Part shown: one piece after another, positions 45,379-56,070 of the stretch
How the letters are laid out: every line of letters begins with the position of its first letter
Position numbering within the stretch: the first letter of the stretch is position 1
From: Arion vulgaris
Lineage: Eukaryota; Mollusca; Gastropoda; Stylommatophora; Arionidae
Direction of reading: 5' to 3'
Length of the DNA stretch: 64,000 nt
NCBI GenBank assembly: GCA_020796225.1
Contig: CM036755.1
Span: 42,698,306 to 42,762,305 of the forward strand
Notes under the pieces: model-generated
The model's input: only the letters and a program-made list of their open reading frames with translations
Told to the model about the DNA's origin: nothing
The model's database searches: none
Program-made: the position numbers and the translations under genes

Positions 45379-45600
45379 ACTGGCTGAGTGGTTAAGCCTT
45401 TTGCCTTGCAAGTCGGAGATCGTGACGAGAGCAGTTTTTTCCAAAGACCCCTAGGATTGTTGCCGGAGTTACGGAGTTCGTGCTTTGTGTAATACTCTCG
45501 GCAGGTGGCGTGCCATTTCTGCAGAGAGACCGAGCCATATGGTGCAAACGCCGGTGCAATGAAGTCAATCCTTCGGCTTAAAAACCCTTTAAACCGACCA
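45379..45600 (+). repeat. SINE-C copy inside the hAT element
   Basis: tRNA-like head GGCTGAGTGGTTAAGCC with AAGTCGGAGATCGTGACGAG (degenerate B-box), then CAGTTTTTTCCAAAGACCCC, GGAGTTACGGAGTTCGTGCT, GGTGGCGTGCCATTTCTGCA and GTGCAATGAAGTCAATCC. Younger than the hAT it interrupts. Confidence 0.87.
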
Positions 45601-46203
45601 CTTGAATTTATTTTAAACTAAGTTTCGCACGCAAAAAACTGATGAAGGAAGAGAAACTGGGTTGTGAGTTTGTTTGTTTGTTAAGTAGGGATTAAAGTCT
45701 CTTTAAGCCGAGGCACGCCCTTTCAACCTAAGGCGAACCTTTTATTGGTTATATCAGAGCGTGTAGGCCAACAAACATGAAAAATAAGAATTAACTCCTT
45801 TCGGAGAATCCAAGGATTGGGTTGTGAGTAAAATTTAATGGTCCTTTTGTTCAAGCTTTCAAGTTTTCGTTTATTAGAAGCGTGTGCAAAAGGGGACACT
45901 CCTACACAAAAAGTAAAAAACTGTAACGTTGTTATTGAGCTCAATTTGACCGCCCACCTAAGTCCTACATTGAGTAAACATGACCTTGGTCCTAACCTAA
46001 ATAAGAAAAAAATGAAAGGGGGGATATTATTACCCACCTCCAAACCTTGGTTCCTTGTTTATGACTAGTGACAGCTTAGCCAGAGCCAACTATAAACGTG
46101 CTAGAGCCAGGCTGTGGCTTAGCTCTGTCACATAGGCGTGGGGTCCCCGAAGCGCGGGGCCCGTAGCATTTGCTACTTCTGCTACTAGGCTAATCCGGCG
46201 CTG

Positions 46204-46590
46204 CATACATTGTCAACATATCATATCGGCTTGTTGTTGTCTATATGCTTCATATTGAAGACACACATTGTCAACATATTATACATTCAGTCTTATATTG
46301 AAGACATACATTGTCAACATATCATACATTCAGTCTTGTATTGAAGACATACATTGTCAACATATCATACATTCAGTCTTATATTGAAGACATGCATTGT
46401 CAACATATCATACATTCAGTCTTATATTGAAGACATACATTGTCAACATATCATACATTCAGTCTTATATTGAAGACATACATTGTCAACATATCATACA
46501 TTCAGTCTTATATTGAAGACATACATTGTCAACATATCATACATTCAGTCTTATATTGAAGACATACATTGTCAACATATTATATTACAC
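46204..46590. repeat. 43-bp minisatellite, right block
   Basis: About nine copies of the same unit as the left block; spacing 43 bp (TTGTCAAC at 46268 and 46311). Confidence 0.96.
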
Positions 46591-46781
46591 ATTTCATCAA
46601 AGCAAACTCTCAACTCTAGACAAATCTACATTGGTAGATGCGCAGAGCTTGCTACTTTATTTGTCTGTCATTAACGTAGAAATCTGATAACCAAACAAAA
46701 AATGATGCAGATGTATTTTTAAAGCAAATATCATATGGAAGTGGACACATCAAGAATATGGTGGGGAAGAGGGAGGGGTGG

Positions 46782-46812
46782 GGGTCCTCTGTGGCTAGGT
46801 GATTAAGCGAAA
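46782..46812 (+). repeat. SINE-C head fragment
   Basis: GGGGGTCCTCTGTGGCTAGG TGATTAAGCG resembles the tRNA-like head of SINE-C, cut off by the adjoining Penelope-like 3' end. Confidence 0.5.
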
Positions 46813-47735
46813 CACGTAATCATAAAGTACTGTAGTTTTACAAATTACGAAAACAATGAGTGACGAATTTTTTTAAAAACAATTACATATGGACGACTAG
46901 ATACGAAGACATTCAAACGTTTCTAATGAAAATCTGGGAATAAAAACGAATAACGAAATAAATGTAACAGAAAAATCATATATAAAAACTAGAAATAGAA
47001 AAGAAGAGAAACAATAAAACATCAAGTAAATATATAGCTTGAATACATGCAACATATGCACCAATAGGTTACAAGGCATGAGAAAAGAAAGTACTAAGAA
47101 GCATAGGAATGTAATACGTTGAGCCCACGTGGTCGCAAGGTACCATACAATGAAATCAACAGATTCTCCAGAGCAAATCAACTGCGATCATCCGAAGAGC
47201 ATGATCGGATGGCTGTGACCTGGACATCGTGAGCTCCTAAATGGCCAGTATCATTGAAATGGGTAGCTACAGGGGTCACAGAGCAATGCCGTGTGTAGCG
47301 CAAGTGTTGGGCGAATCGGTCACTGAGTCTCTTGCTTGTCTCGCCAATATAAGCATTGTTACACCGCTTACAGATAATGGCATAGATAAGATTATGCGAC
47401 TCGCATGTGAAACCATCGTCAATAACAAACGTGGCTAAAGGAAAGATACAGTACGCGTCTGTATCACATAAGCACACGTGTTGCAACGCCGACGGCCACA
47501 CTGGACAGTGACAAAATGACTCTGGATATTGCACTAAGGCAACTGTGTACCAACATATCTTTAAGACTTCTGTCCTGTCTGTAAGTCACCAAAGGATAGT
47601 TGGGGAAGACTGAACGGGTCTCAGAATCTGACTTAAGGATAGACAAATGACGGAATAAAACATTTTCACCAGTGAACTATGGGGAAGAAGGGGGGGGGGG
47701 CTGAAGTTAAGATAAGTTTTACTCTGTCTAAAATT
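46805..47735 (-). mobile_element. Penelope-like element, minus strand, 3' part
   Basis: Minus frame 47534-47178: ATFVIDDGFTCESHNLIYAI, CKRCNNAYIGETSKRLSDRF, AQHLRYTRHCSVTPVATHFN, DTGHLGAHDVQVTAIRSCSS. The finger region precedes it in another frame. It begins at the terminal AAACACGTAATCATAAAGTA and stops at TTTTACTCTGTC where a LINE is inserted. Nearly the same subfamily as the 49.4 kb copy. Confidence 0.92.
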
Positions 47736-48961
47736 TTGGAATCTAGAATCAAACCTATAATATAACCACAGCTGAACATCGCTCAATTTGGGTTCAGAAA
47801 GGGAAAGAGTTGCACTGATGCCCTGCTCACACTAAGGCAACTCAGCGAAAACACCATAGAATATGACAAACAGCTCAACTTAGCATTCAAAGACCAAGAA
47901 AAGGCCTTTGATAGAATAAACAGAAACAAACTATGGGCCATTCTAAGTGAATATGGAATTCAGGGCCAACTATTGGACAATATTAGAGCGCTATACCAAA
48001 AATGCTCAAGCGTAGTACGAACAAGCGACGGCCTGACAGACGAATTTGAATTATCATCAGGAGTAAGGCAGTGATGTGTGCTTTCGCCAATACTTTTCAA
48101 TATTTACATAGGATAACGCAAGAAACCAAGACAGATAACAACCTCGATAACAACTACAATTTAATAAACGAACTACTCTTTGCAGATGATCAGAGTATAA
48201 TTTACAACAACGAACACAAACTTCAACAACACATAAATGCCCTGCAAGCGACATGCGAAAAATATGACAGGAAAATTAACACGTCCAAAACAGAAGTCAT
48301 AACAATAAGCAGGTCAACAGGTCAACTAAATATACACGTGAATAATGTTAAAATACAACAGACTCCAGAATTCAAATATCTCGGGAGTATATTCACAGCA
48401 GATGGAAAGATGGACAGAGAAATCGAGACTAGATGCCAGAAGGCAAATGCAGTGACATACCAACTGTCACCACTATTAAAATATCCAAGCATTAACATGG
48501 CAGTCAAACGACAACTGATAAACTGCATATTTATTCCAACTCTCTGCTATCAGTGCCAAACATTGTCCCTGACTAAGACACAAGAAAGACAGATTACAAC
48601 ATGTGAAATGAGATGTCTACGAAAAGCTATCAACGTTACAAGGTGAGATAGAGTGAGAAACGAGAATATCAGAAGCATCGTTGACACTATACCATGCATA
48701 CAGTACATCGAGAAGCAAAGATTCAAGTGGTTCAGCCATTTAATGAGAATGGAACCACATTTACTACCATCACGTGCCTATAATAATCGACACTCAGGGC
48801 GCAGAGCACGAGGCAGGCCAAGAACACGATGGATAGATAACATCTCAGAGTCCCTGCGAAAGCATGGACTGACAACGTCAAGCGCAACACACCTGGCACA
48901 AGATAGGAAACTAACTCTCCCACGGCGCTTCACGGCAAATGTGGTTAAGATAAGATAAGAT
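47736..48961 (+). mobile_element. LINE-A (subgroup 1) copy inserted in Penelope-like element
   Basis: 5'-truncated RT: AQFGFRKGKSCTDALLTLRQ, FKDQEKAFDRINRNKLWAIL, GVRQ-TGA (48072-48074)-CVLSP, NELLFADDQSIIYNNEHKLQ, INTSKTEVITISRSTGQLNI, FIPTLCYQCQTLSLTKTQER and RGRPRTRWIDNIS. It ends in an (AAGAT)n tail at 48944-48964. Nearly identical in protein sequence to the minus copy at 36.7-38.9 kb. Confidence 0.94.
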
Positions 48962-49395
48962 AAGAGTTAGTAGTCCTATGCTGGCTGGTGAGTGCCTGCT
49001 GGCGAGTGATTTTCTGAACTCGATGCATGGCAGATACAAGCACCTTCTTCGGCCGGGTATAGGCGCCTGCGGAAGAAATCAAGCATCTCGCGAGCTCTAT
49101 CAAGAAAATCATCGTCCTCGCTACGAAGGCGCAAGAGCTGTGAGAATGGCAAAGAGTCACAACAAGTGTGGGGATGGGAAGAAGTATAAAGGAGAAACTA
49201 TGTGCATCAGTAGGCTTGTAATATACTGATGTAGTGATAGTGGATAGGTATATGGTGATAGTAATGTCAAGAAAGTTAAGATAAACAAAGGAGAAGTCGT
49301 AAGGATACATCGTAAGGATAAACAGATGACGAAATAAAACATTTTTACCAGTGGGGTGGAAAGTTAAGATAATTTTACTCTGTCAGAGTTAGTAG
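48962..49395 (-). mobile_element. Penelope-like pieces, minus strand
   Basis: AGAGTTAGTAGTCCTATGCT (48964-48983) continues the copy interrupted at 47735: reverse-complement frames give LRLRR-LCS, REMLDFFRRRLYPAEEGACI-like RT end and VTLCHSHSSCAFVART on an alternate frame. A further partial copy (AACAGATGACGAAATAAAAC to ACTCTGTCAGAGTTAGTAGT) follows at 49320-49395. Confidence 0.8.
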
Positions 49396-50750
49396 TCATA
49401 TGCTACATTTTACTTCTCACATCTCCACTTCTTGTGTCAACTTTCTTGACATTGCTATCGCCATATACCTATCCACTATCACTACATCAGTATATTACAA
49501 GCCTACTGATGCACATAGTTTTCCCTTTATACTTCTTCCCATCCCCAGGCTTGTCGTGACTCTTTGCCATTCTCACAGCACTTGCGCCTTCGTCGCCTTT
49601 GTAGCGAGGGCGATGATTTTCTTGATAAAGCTCGCGAGATGCTTGATTTCTTCTGCAGGCGCTTATACCCGGAGAAAGTGCTTGTATCTGCCATGCATCG
49701 AGTTCAGAAAATCACTCGTCAGCAGGCCCTTACCAGCCAGCATAGGACTACTAACTCTGACAGAGTAAAACTTATCTTAACTTTCCACCCCATAGTTCAC
49801 TGGTGAAAATGTTTTATTCCGTCATCTGTCTATCCTTAAGTCAGATCCTGAGACCCGTTCAGTCTTCCCCAACTATCATTTGGTAGTTTACAGGCGGGAC
49901 AGAAGTCTTAAGGATATTTTGGTACACAGTTGCCTTAGTCCAATATCCAGACTCATTTTGGCACTGTCCAGTGTGGCCGTCGGCGTTGCAACATGTGTGC
50001 TTATGTGATACAGACGCGTACTGTATCTTTCCCTTTAGCCACGTTTGTTATTGAAGATGGTTTCACATGCGAGTTCCGTAATCTTATCTATGCCATTATC
50101 TGTAAGAGGTGTAACAAGGCTTATATCAGCGAGACAAGCAAGAGACTCAGTGACCGATTCGCCCAACACTTGCACGACATACGCTAATGCTCTGTGATCC
50201 CTGTAGCCACCCATTTTAATGATACTGGCCATTTAGGAGCTCACGATGTCCAGGTCACAGCCATCAGATCATGTTCCTCGGATGATCGCAGTCGATTTGC
50301 TCTGGAAAATCGATTGATTTCGTTGTATGGTATCTTGCGACCACGTGGGCTCAACGAATTACATTCCTATGCTTCTTAGTACTTTCTCTTCTCATGCCTT
50401 GTAATCTATATGTGCATATGTTGCATGTATTCAAGCTATATATTTACTTGATGTTTTATTGTTTCTCTTCTTTTCTATTTCTAGTTTGTATGTGTTTTTT
50501 TGTGTTACATCTATTTCGTTATTCGTTTTTATTCCCAGATTTTCATTATAAACGTTTGAATGTCTTCGTATCTAGTCGTCCATATGTAATTGTTTTTTTT
50601 TAAAATTCGTTACTACTGTTGTTCGTTTGCTTGATAAAGACCTTGTTGGTCGAAACGTTGCTGTATTTGTCATTGTTTTCGTAATTTGTAAAAATACAGT
50701 ACTTTGTGATTACGTGTTTCGCAAATCAAACAGCTTTACTGCAGTTTCAT
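49396..50750 (+). mobile_element. Penelope-like element: RT end + GIY-YIG endonuclease + 3' end
   Basis: Best-preserved copy. RT end: KAREMLDFFCRRLYPEKVLV, SAMHRVQKITRQQALTSQHR, VKLILTFHP. Finger: QCGRRRCNMCAYV. Endonuclease: IEDGFTCEFRNLIYAIICKR, CNKAYISETSKRLSDRFAQH, ATHFNDTGHLGAHDVQVTAI, RFALENRLISLYGILRPRGL. The YIGET motif of other copies is YISET here, and there are frame breaks at about 49810 and 50187. The 3' terminus has TTGATAAAGACCTTGTTGGT CGAAACGTTG (50631-50660). Head-to-head with the minus pieces at its left. Confidence 0.93.
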
Positions 50751-50777
50751 ATATATATATATTGTGATTATTTGTGA

Positions 50778-51035
50778 TTAAGCCTTTGTCTTGCGTTCCG
50801 AAGGTCTGGGTTCCAATTCGGACCACAGCGTTCTGTTCAAGAGCGCTCTTTTACTGAGGATTGTTCCGGAGCTATGGAGTTCGTGCTATGTGCAATACAT
50901 GTGCATACATATGCTATGTGCAATACATATGGAGTTCGTGCTATGTGCATAGGTAGATGGCGTGTCATTTTTGCGAAAGTAGCCGAGCCATATGGGATAA
51001 AACCCTGTGCAATGAAGTCAATCAAGAAAATGTTG
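50778..51035 (+). repeat. SINE-C copy
   Basis: TTGTGATTAAGCCTTTGTCT, GAAGGTCTGGGTTCCAATTC (B-box), TCAAGAGCGCTCTTTTACTG, CGGAGCTATGGAGTTCGTGC (with a local duplication of GCTATGTGCAATACAT), GCCGAGCCATATGGGATAAA and GTGCAATGAAGTCAATC. Confidence 0.85.
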
Positions 51036-51270
51036 AATATATGAATGGAAGAAAGATGGTTAGGAAGAGGAACAAAGCTTGAGGGTCCTAACAGAGATTC
51101 TCAGACGAAGAAACGTTGAATGTTTTACAAATTGTTTACTGTATCCAGGGGCGGCTCGTCATTAAGGGCCAGTGGGTCCCGGCCCCACCAAAAATATTGA
51201 GTAACGTGTATTTATTATTTTAGACGTTATTTGTTCATAATTATTACTTTCAACGGGATACTGATTAGCT

Positions 51271-52074
51271 ACAGTGCGGAAAAGACCTTATTGGCATAGA
51301 CGGTGATCACTACGACCAATTAACTAATCAAATGAACAAATTACTTGTTGCAGAGACCAGAGTCTAATCTATGAAGAGGAAGATCAACTACAACATCACA
51401 TGAATTCATTGCTAATAGCATGTAGGAAGTACACCATGAAAATAAACAAACAAAAGACTGAGACCATGAAAATAAGCAGAACACCAAGCCAAGCAAACAT
51501 ACAAATAGACAACACCAGAGTTAAGCAAGTTTCTGAATTCAAATATTTAGGCAGCATTTTCACACAGGACGGAAAACTCGATAGAGAAATAAAGACAAGA
51601 TGTCAAAAAGCAAATGCGGTGACCTACCAGCACTTTGTTACCAGTGACAAACTTGGTCTCTTACAGCAACACACTACAGAAAGATCACCACGCGTGAAAG
51701 GAAATGCTTGAGGAAGGCAGTGGGAGTCACCAGGAAAGACAGACTACGAAATGAACACATAAGAAGCAGAGTGGGCATAACTTCATGCACCGAATACATC
51801 GAAAGACAACAAATGCAGCGGTTTGGACATTTAATGAGAATAAAATACAACCAACCACCAATAACAGCATACAATAAAAGAGATCGGGTACTAGAGCAAA
51901 GGGAAGACCAAGAAAAGATGGATAGACAATATCAAGACCACACTAAATAAACACGGATATAACACAACAAGGGCGACTCATCTGGCCCTAGAACGCAAAT
52001 TAAAGCTTCCATCCCCACGCTTAACGGCAAGAGTGGACAGCCAACTACATCTTCCACTTGGGAATAGACAATAG
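51271..52074 (+). mobile_element. LINE-A (subgroup 2) insertion, 11-bp TSD
   Basis: Flanked by ACTGATTAGCT at 51260-51270 and 52075-52085. Encodes LLIACRKYTMKINKQKTETM, KISRTPSQANIQIDNTRVKQ, VSEFKYLGSIFTQDGKLDRE and frameshifted C-terminal pieces. 5'-truncated and inactive; internal deletion near 51630. Confidence 0.92.
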
Positions 52075-52264
52075 ACTGATTAGCTTTGAAAGTTGATATA
52101 TACCGCTAAAATATCACACACACAGTCTGAAATCTTATATTCAGCTTCTTTCCTTCCTAATTAATATACGCTCCTGGTAATTAGGGGCCAGTAAGAATAG
52201 GCCTGCCAAACCAAAAAGAATTAACCTGTACTTATTATTTTAGAAATGATTTTTTCGTAATTAA

Positions 52265-52530
52265 TACTTTTCTTCTTCTTCTTCTTTGCGTTCGTTCTTT
52301 ACAACTAATTTAATCACTATTTGTGAAATGTTTGATCTTTGCCAAGAACATGTATACGTTGCACATTGGTTTGGTAGGCCCCTAAACGCATAGACTTCTA
52401 CATGTTTAGGTCACGTGCATCCGATTTCAGCCAAACCTCCTTAGTCGTCTCTTACAACATGTGTGGCAGGTAACAGTGGTTCTATTCTTTACATCCCAAA
52501 TTTGGGCCCCGGTAACCACTCGGGCGAGAT
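52265..52530 (-). repeat. SINE-B copy
   Basis: CTTCTTCTTCTTCTTTGCGT at the tail side to CCCCGGTAACCACTCGGGCG at the head; same blocks as 12612. Inserted into the second copy of the hAT-relic left arm. Confidence 0.86.
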
Positions 52531-53150
52531 TATTACTTTTAACTTGACACTGATTAGCTTTGAAACTTGAATATATAACACTAAAAAATAAATATTATAT
52601 CAGAATAATATAACAACCATAATATGTGACATATTCTTATTAAAAAATATTATAAAGACAAACTCATAATTTTCCATCTAATGCTTCGCGCATTGTGCCG
52701 CGCGCTATTTCTGGGGAGAGTTTATAATTTCCTATCTAACATTGCGACCTCTGACGTTTGATCGCTATTGCAATGATAATTGCCAAAACAATTTGCATTT
52801 TCATTCGCCGGAAGATATATTCATTCTTACGCGGCCAAACTACTTCCCAGATAAACAAGGACTCTAGATCAAATAGTCCGTTTAATTATCGATTGAATCC
52901 CAAATTTGATATAAAAACAGTATAAAATTATAGAAAATAATAGTAATAAATAACAAACCATCCTAGAATAAGATTAGTTTTAGGAAATTGTCCCTAATAC
53001 ATCTTGTCTACAGGGTGAGTTCATGTGGCTTGTGTAAAACCATAACACACACAAAAAACTACGACATACGTGACCTTTGAACTTGGTTCCCTGTACGTTC
53101 GCATATTATAAACTCTGTGACAGGTCGACTGACGTCACTTGATCTAGGTC
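52531..53150. other. hAT-relic interior, nothing recognised
   Basis: AT-rich sequence with no coding signal inside the TIR-bounded relic. Confidence 0.5.
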
Positions 53151-53880
53151 AGCTAAAGACAGAGACGATGGCAATAAGTAGACAACCAGAAAACCTTACA
53201 ATAAAACTCTAAAACGTAGAAATAAAACAAACAATTGACTCGAAATACTTAGGAGCAATTTTCACAGCAGATGGAAGTATCGATAGCGAAATCAGCAATC
53301 GTTGCACAAAAGCTAATCAGTCAACACCACTGTTGTCAAATAAAGAGTTACCGCTAAAAACTAAAGCAAATCTCATAAGATCGCTTTTCTGGTCAACACT
53401 ATGTTACCAGTGTCAAACAAGAGTCAACTATAAACTAATCGTAAGTTATCTAGAGTTGACTGTGGTCAAACATGGCTAATAACAGCAGCTAATGAGCGGA
53501 AAATCATAACAACAGAGATGAGGTGTCTTAGAAGAGCTACAGGTGTGACAATAAGAGACAAAATTAGAAATGAAGAAATCAGAAGAAGACTGGATGTGAA
53601 ACAAGTCATGCAATTCGTAAAAGAACAACAGGTTAAATGGTTTGGACACCTGACAAGAATGCCCCGATATCGTCTACCACAGAGAGCCACACATGAAAAG
53701 TATAATGAGTACAAAGCAAGAGGTAGACAAGGCAAAAGATGGAGCGACAGCATCAAGAATAGCCTTACGAAAATGAATATCAGCTTACAAAGTGCCTTAA
53801 AACAAGCACACACAAGATCACCACGCCCCCATATCCCCCCACCCCATTCCCACCCCAACCCTTCTATAAAGAAATAAATG
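53151..53880 (+). mobile_element. LINE-A-like RT C-terminal fragment
   Basis: Plus pieces KYLGAIFTADGSIDSEISNR, then, after an interruption at 53420-53470, frame 53518-53877: MRCLRRATGVTIRDKIRNEE, VKEQQVKWFGHLTRMPRYRL and KARGRQGKRWSDSIKNSLTK. It ends in CA-rich sequence and an AAGAAAGAAGAAG-like tail. 5'-truncated. Confidence 0.82.
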
Positions 53881-53964
53881 GTGGAAGAAAAGAAGAAAGA
53901 AGAAGATTGTACAAAAATACCAAATTTTCTTTCATACTAGATGTTGTCAACTGCGTAGAGTTGA

Positions 53965-54100
53965 GCGAAACACTTAAAAACATTTTTAGCAATAACAAAG
54001 TTACAAAGTACTAGAGATTAACAAAATACAAAAACAATGACAATACACAGAAACGTTTCGACCAAATTGTCTTTATCAAGCAAAGAATACAACAGAAGTG
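53965..54100 (-). mobile_element. Penelope-like 3' end fragment
   Basis: Minus strand terminal signature: GCTTGATAAAGACAATTTGG TCGAAACGTTT (reverse complement of 54049-54081), then TTGTCATTGTTTTTGTATTT. Confidence 0.78.
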
Positions 54101-54135
54101 AAGAATTTCACTTCTCTCAGATGCACTACATATAG

Positions 54136-54200
54136 AGTGAAAATCGTGGCATATCCTTTACAGGACGTAACCATCAACCAAAGCAAACGAGTCGTTTTCA
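54136..54200 (-). repeat. SINE-A fragment (3' end only)
   Basis: GAAAATCGTGGCATATCCTT, TACAGGACGTAACCATCAAC and AACGAGTCGTTTT; truncated before the tRNA-like head. Confidence 0.75.
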
Positions 54201-54724
54201 ACGTTTACCGCAGAGATTATATATTACCAAAAATATATTATATATTACAAAATCTTCTAAACTGTATACGATGCGAGGTCTCATTCACAAATTAGTGGTT
54301 CGTTGTTATGCGGGTGACGCATGTTCAAATTGCGTTCCGGCCAATTGTTTTTAAAAACAATCTTCTCTAGGCGCTTCTGTCGTTTGATGTGTCCAACATA
54401 TTTAATTGTCCTTGATTTTATATTATTTAATAACCAACTCTCTTTAGTATCAAGCTGTTGCAGAACAAAAGAATTTGTTCTTTTCCTGAAAGGGGTAATA
54501 ACTTCCTGGAATAGACAAATAATAGTAAATACTCCAAAAATCTCGATTTTTCAGAAATTTTTGCCGGCCCGCTCCAAAAAATTGACCACGAGCCGCCACT
54601 GACTGTAACCTTACTGAATACAAATGCAATTGTCCAGAAAAGTGTTTCCTGATTTTATTTTTCCCACAGTCAGTGTTATTTATATAAAGTTGACTTCTCC
54701 ATGTCCGTTATAGAATAACAGACA

Positions 54725-54995
54725 GGAATAGCACTTGGTGAACAAAACATGAATAATCAAAGATACGCTGATGATGTAATTCTCATGGCGACAAATGAAT
54801 AAGGTCTACAGAAATGATAGACATAACAGTGAAAGAAAGTGAAAAGAAAGGATTTTGAGTAAAAATATTTTTTTTTAAACAGGAGGTAGTGGTTATTTCC
54901 AAGAAACAGGAAGCACTCCTATGTAATATCCAAATAAACAATGCGACATTGAAACAAGTTGCTCGATTCAAATATCTGGAAACAACGGGGTAGAA
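54725..54995 (+). mobile_element. LINE-B RT fragment
   Basis: Second copy of the element at 24481: GAACAAAACATGAATAATCA, CTGATGATGTAATTCTCATG (YADDVILMA), then VVVISKKQEALLCNIQIN-like residues. In-frame stop and poly(T) run at 54870. Confidence 0.8.
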
Positions 54996-55054
54996 TAGCT
55001 AAAACAAAAACAGCTTTTTTGAAAAACATACTGTGCTTTAATCCACTACCAACT

Positions 55055-55491
55055 ACTTCTTCTTCTTCTTCTTTTGTCGTCACACTGATACCGGGTTGTT
55101 GCCCAATGTCGTGGTTTTCTGTTTTTGTCTTGCGCTGTTCTGGTGGCTTGTGTGATTGTTATTTTTGCTCTTTCACAGGATTCTGCTACGCCATCTAACC
55201 ATCTTTTCCGTGGTCTTCCTCTTGCCCTCTTTCCTGATGTTCTGTTGTAGAAGACTCTGTACACTGTGGAGTTTGGATGCATTCTTATTAAGTGGCCAAA
55301 CCACTTCATTCTTTGTTTCTTATTGAAATTCAAGCAAGGTTATGTGCCAACTTTCTTTCTTATGCTGATGTTGGTGACTCTGTCTTTTCTGGTGTTGTTG
55401 GTAACTTTTCGCAGGCAAAGCATTTCACATGTAGTTATTTTTGTGACTTCGCTTTGCTCATTGTCCATGTTTGGCTCTGGTAACACAAAGT
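55055..55491 (-). mobile_element. LINE-A (subgroup 4), distal part of split copy
   Basis: Minus frame 55333-55046: FNKKQRMKWFGHLIRMHPNS, SGKRARGRPRKRWLDGVAES, CERAKITITQATRTAQDKNR; upstream, frame with CYQSQTWTMSKAKSQKLLH-like residues. Continues across the insertion to 56071. Confidence 0.88.
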
Positions 55492-56060
55492 TGGTCAGAT
55501 GATAACTAATGATGGCAGATGTATAACAGAAATTAAAAAGAAAAATGAGAATGATAAATGCCAAAGATAATTTCATATATGAAAGTATGACATTTAAACA
55601 AATGCACAAAGGCTAAAAATGAGAATGATCAAATGCTATATATATCCTATATTAATGTATGGCTCAGGAAACATGGACAATGAACAAGCAGTTAGAAGAC
55701 AGAATTGATGCATTTGAGATGTGGATATATAGACGAATAAGCAGAGTTTCATGGACAGAAAAACAGACAAATAAACAAGTTTTAGGAAAACTAGGCATGA
55801 AGAAACAATTATTAAGAGAAATAAAATTCAAACAAGTAAAGTATTTTGGGCACATAAAAGACATGACACCATGATAAAACATTTACTAGAGGGGAAAGTT
55901 GAGGGGAAGAGCAAGAGGAAGACCGAGAGATAAGTGGAGGAAACTTTAAGAAATGGACAGGTTACAGTCTGGCAGTGTGCAACGCCAAGGCGAAAGACAG
56001 AGGATGCTGGAGATTCATTGCAGCCAACCTTCGATGTGGAGACGGCACCTGATGATGATG
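55492..56060 (+). mobile_element. RTE-like LINE 3' end inserted in LINE-A, 10-bp TSD
   Basis: Flanked by AACACAAAGT at 55482-55491 and 56061-56070. Plus frame 55659-55874: AQETWTMNKQLEDRIDAFEM, WIYRRISRVSWTEKQTNKQV, KFKQVKYFGHIKDMTP; then RARGRPRDKWR and an (ATG)n tail near 56050-56060. Confidence 0.94.
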
Positions 56061-56070
56061 AACACAAAGT

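Larger units (their letters stand above)
43376..46203 (-). mobile_element. hAT transposon, 2.8 kb, TIRs and perfect 8-bp TSD
   Basis: Ends CAGTGCCGGATTAGTCC (43376-43392) and, reverse-complemented, CAGCGCCGGATTAGCCT (46187-46203); flanked by CATACATT at 43368-43375 and 46204-46211. Subterminal GTAGCAAAT repeats at both ends. It carries a decayed transposase on the minus strand and a SINE-C insertion, and sits inside the 43-bp minisatellite. Confidence 0.97.
51146..54601. mobile_element. Large hAT-type relic with TIRs and near-perfect 8-bp TSD
   Basis: Left end CAGGGGCGGCTCGTCATTA (51146) and right end, reverse-complemented, CAGTGGCGGCTCGTGGTCA (54601); flanking ACTGTATC (51138-51145) and ACTGTAAC (54602-54609). 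Subterminal GGGTCCCGGCCCC / GGAGCGGGCCGGC blocks. 3456 bp with no recognisable transposase, filled with later insertions. Part of the left arm is present twice (51175-51270 and 52200-52560). Confidence 0.85.

Noticed and set aside
47464..47786. Minus ORFs near 47.5-47.8 kb as separate genes
   Set aside because: Alternate frames of the Penelope finger/RT region and its junction with the LINE.
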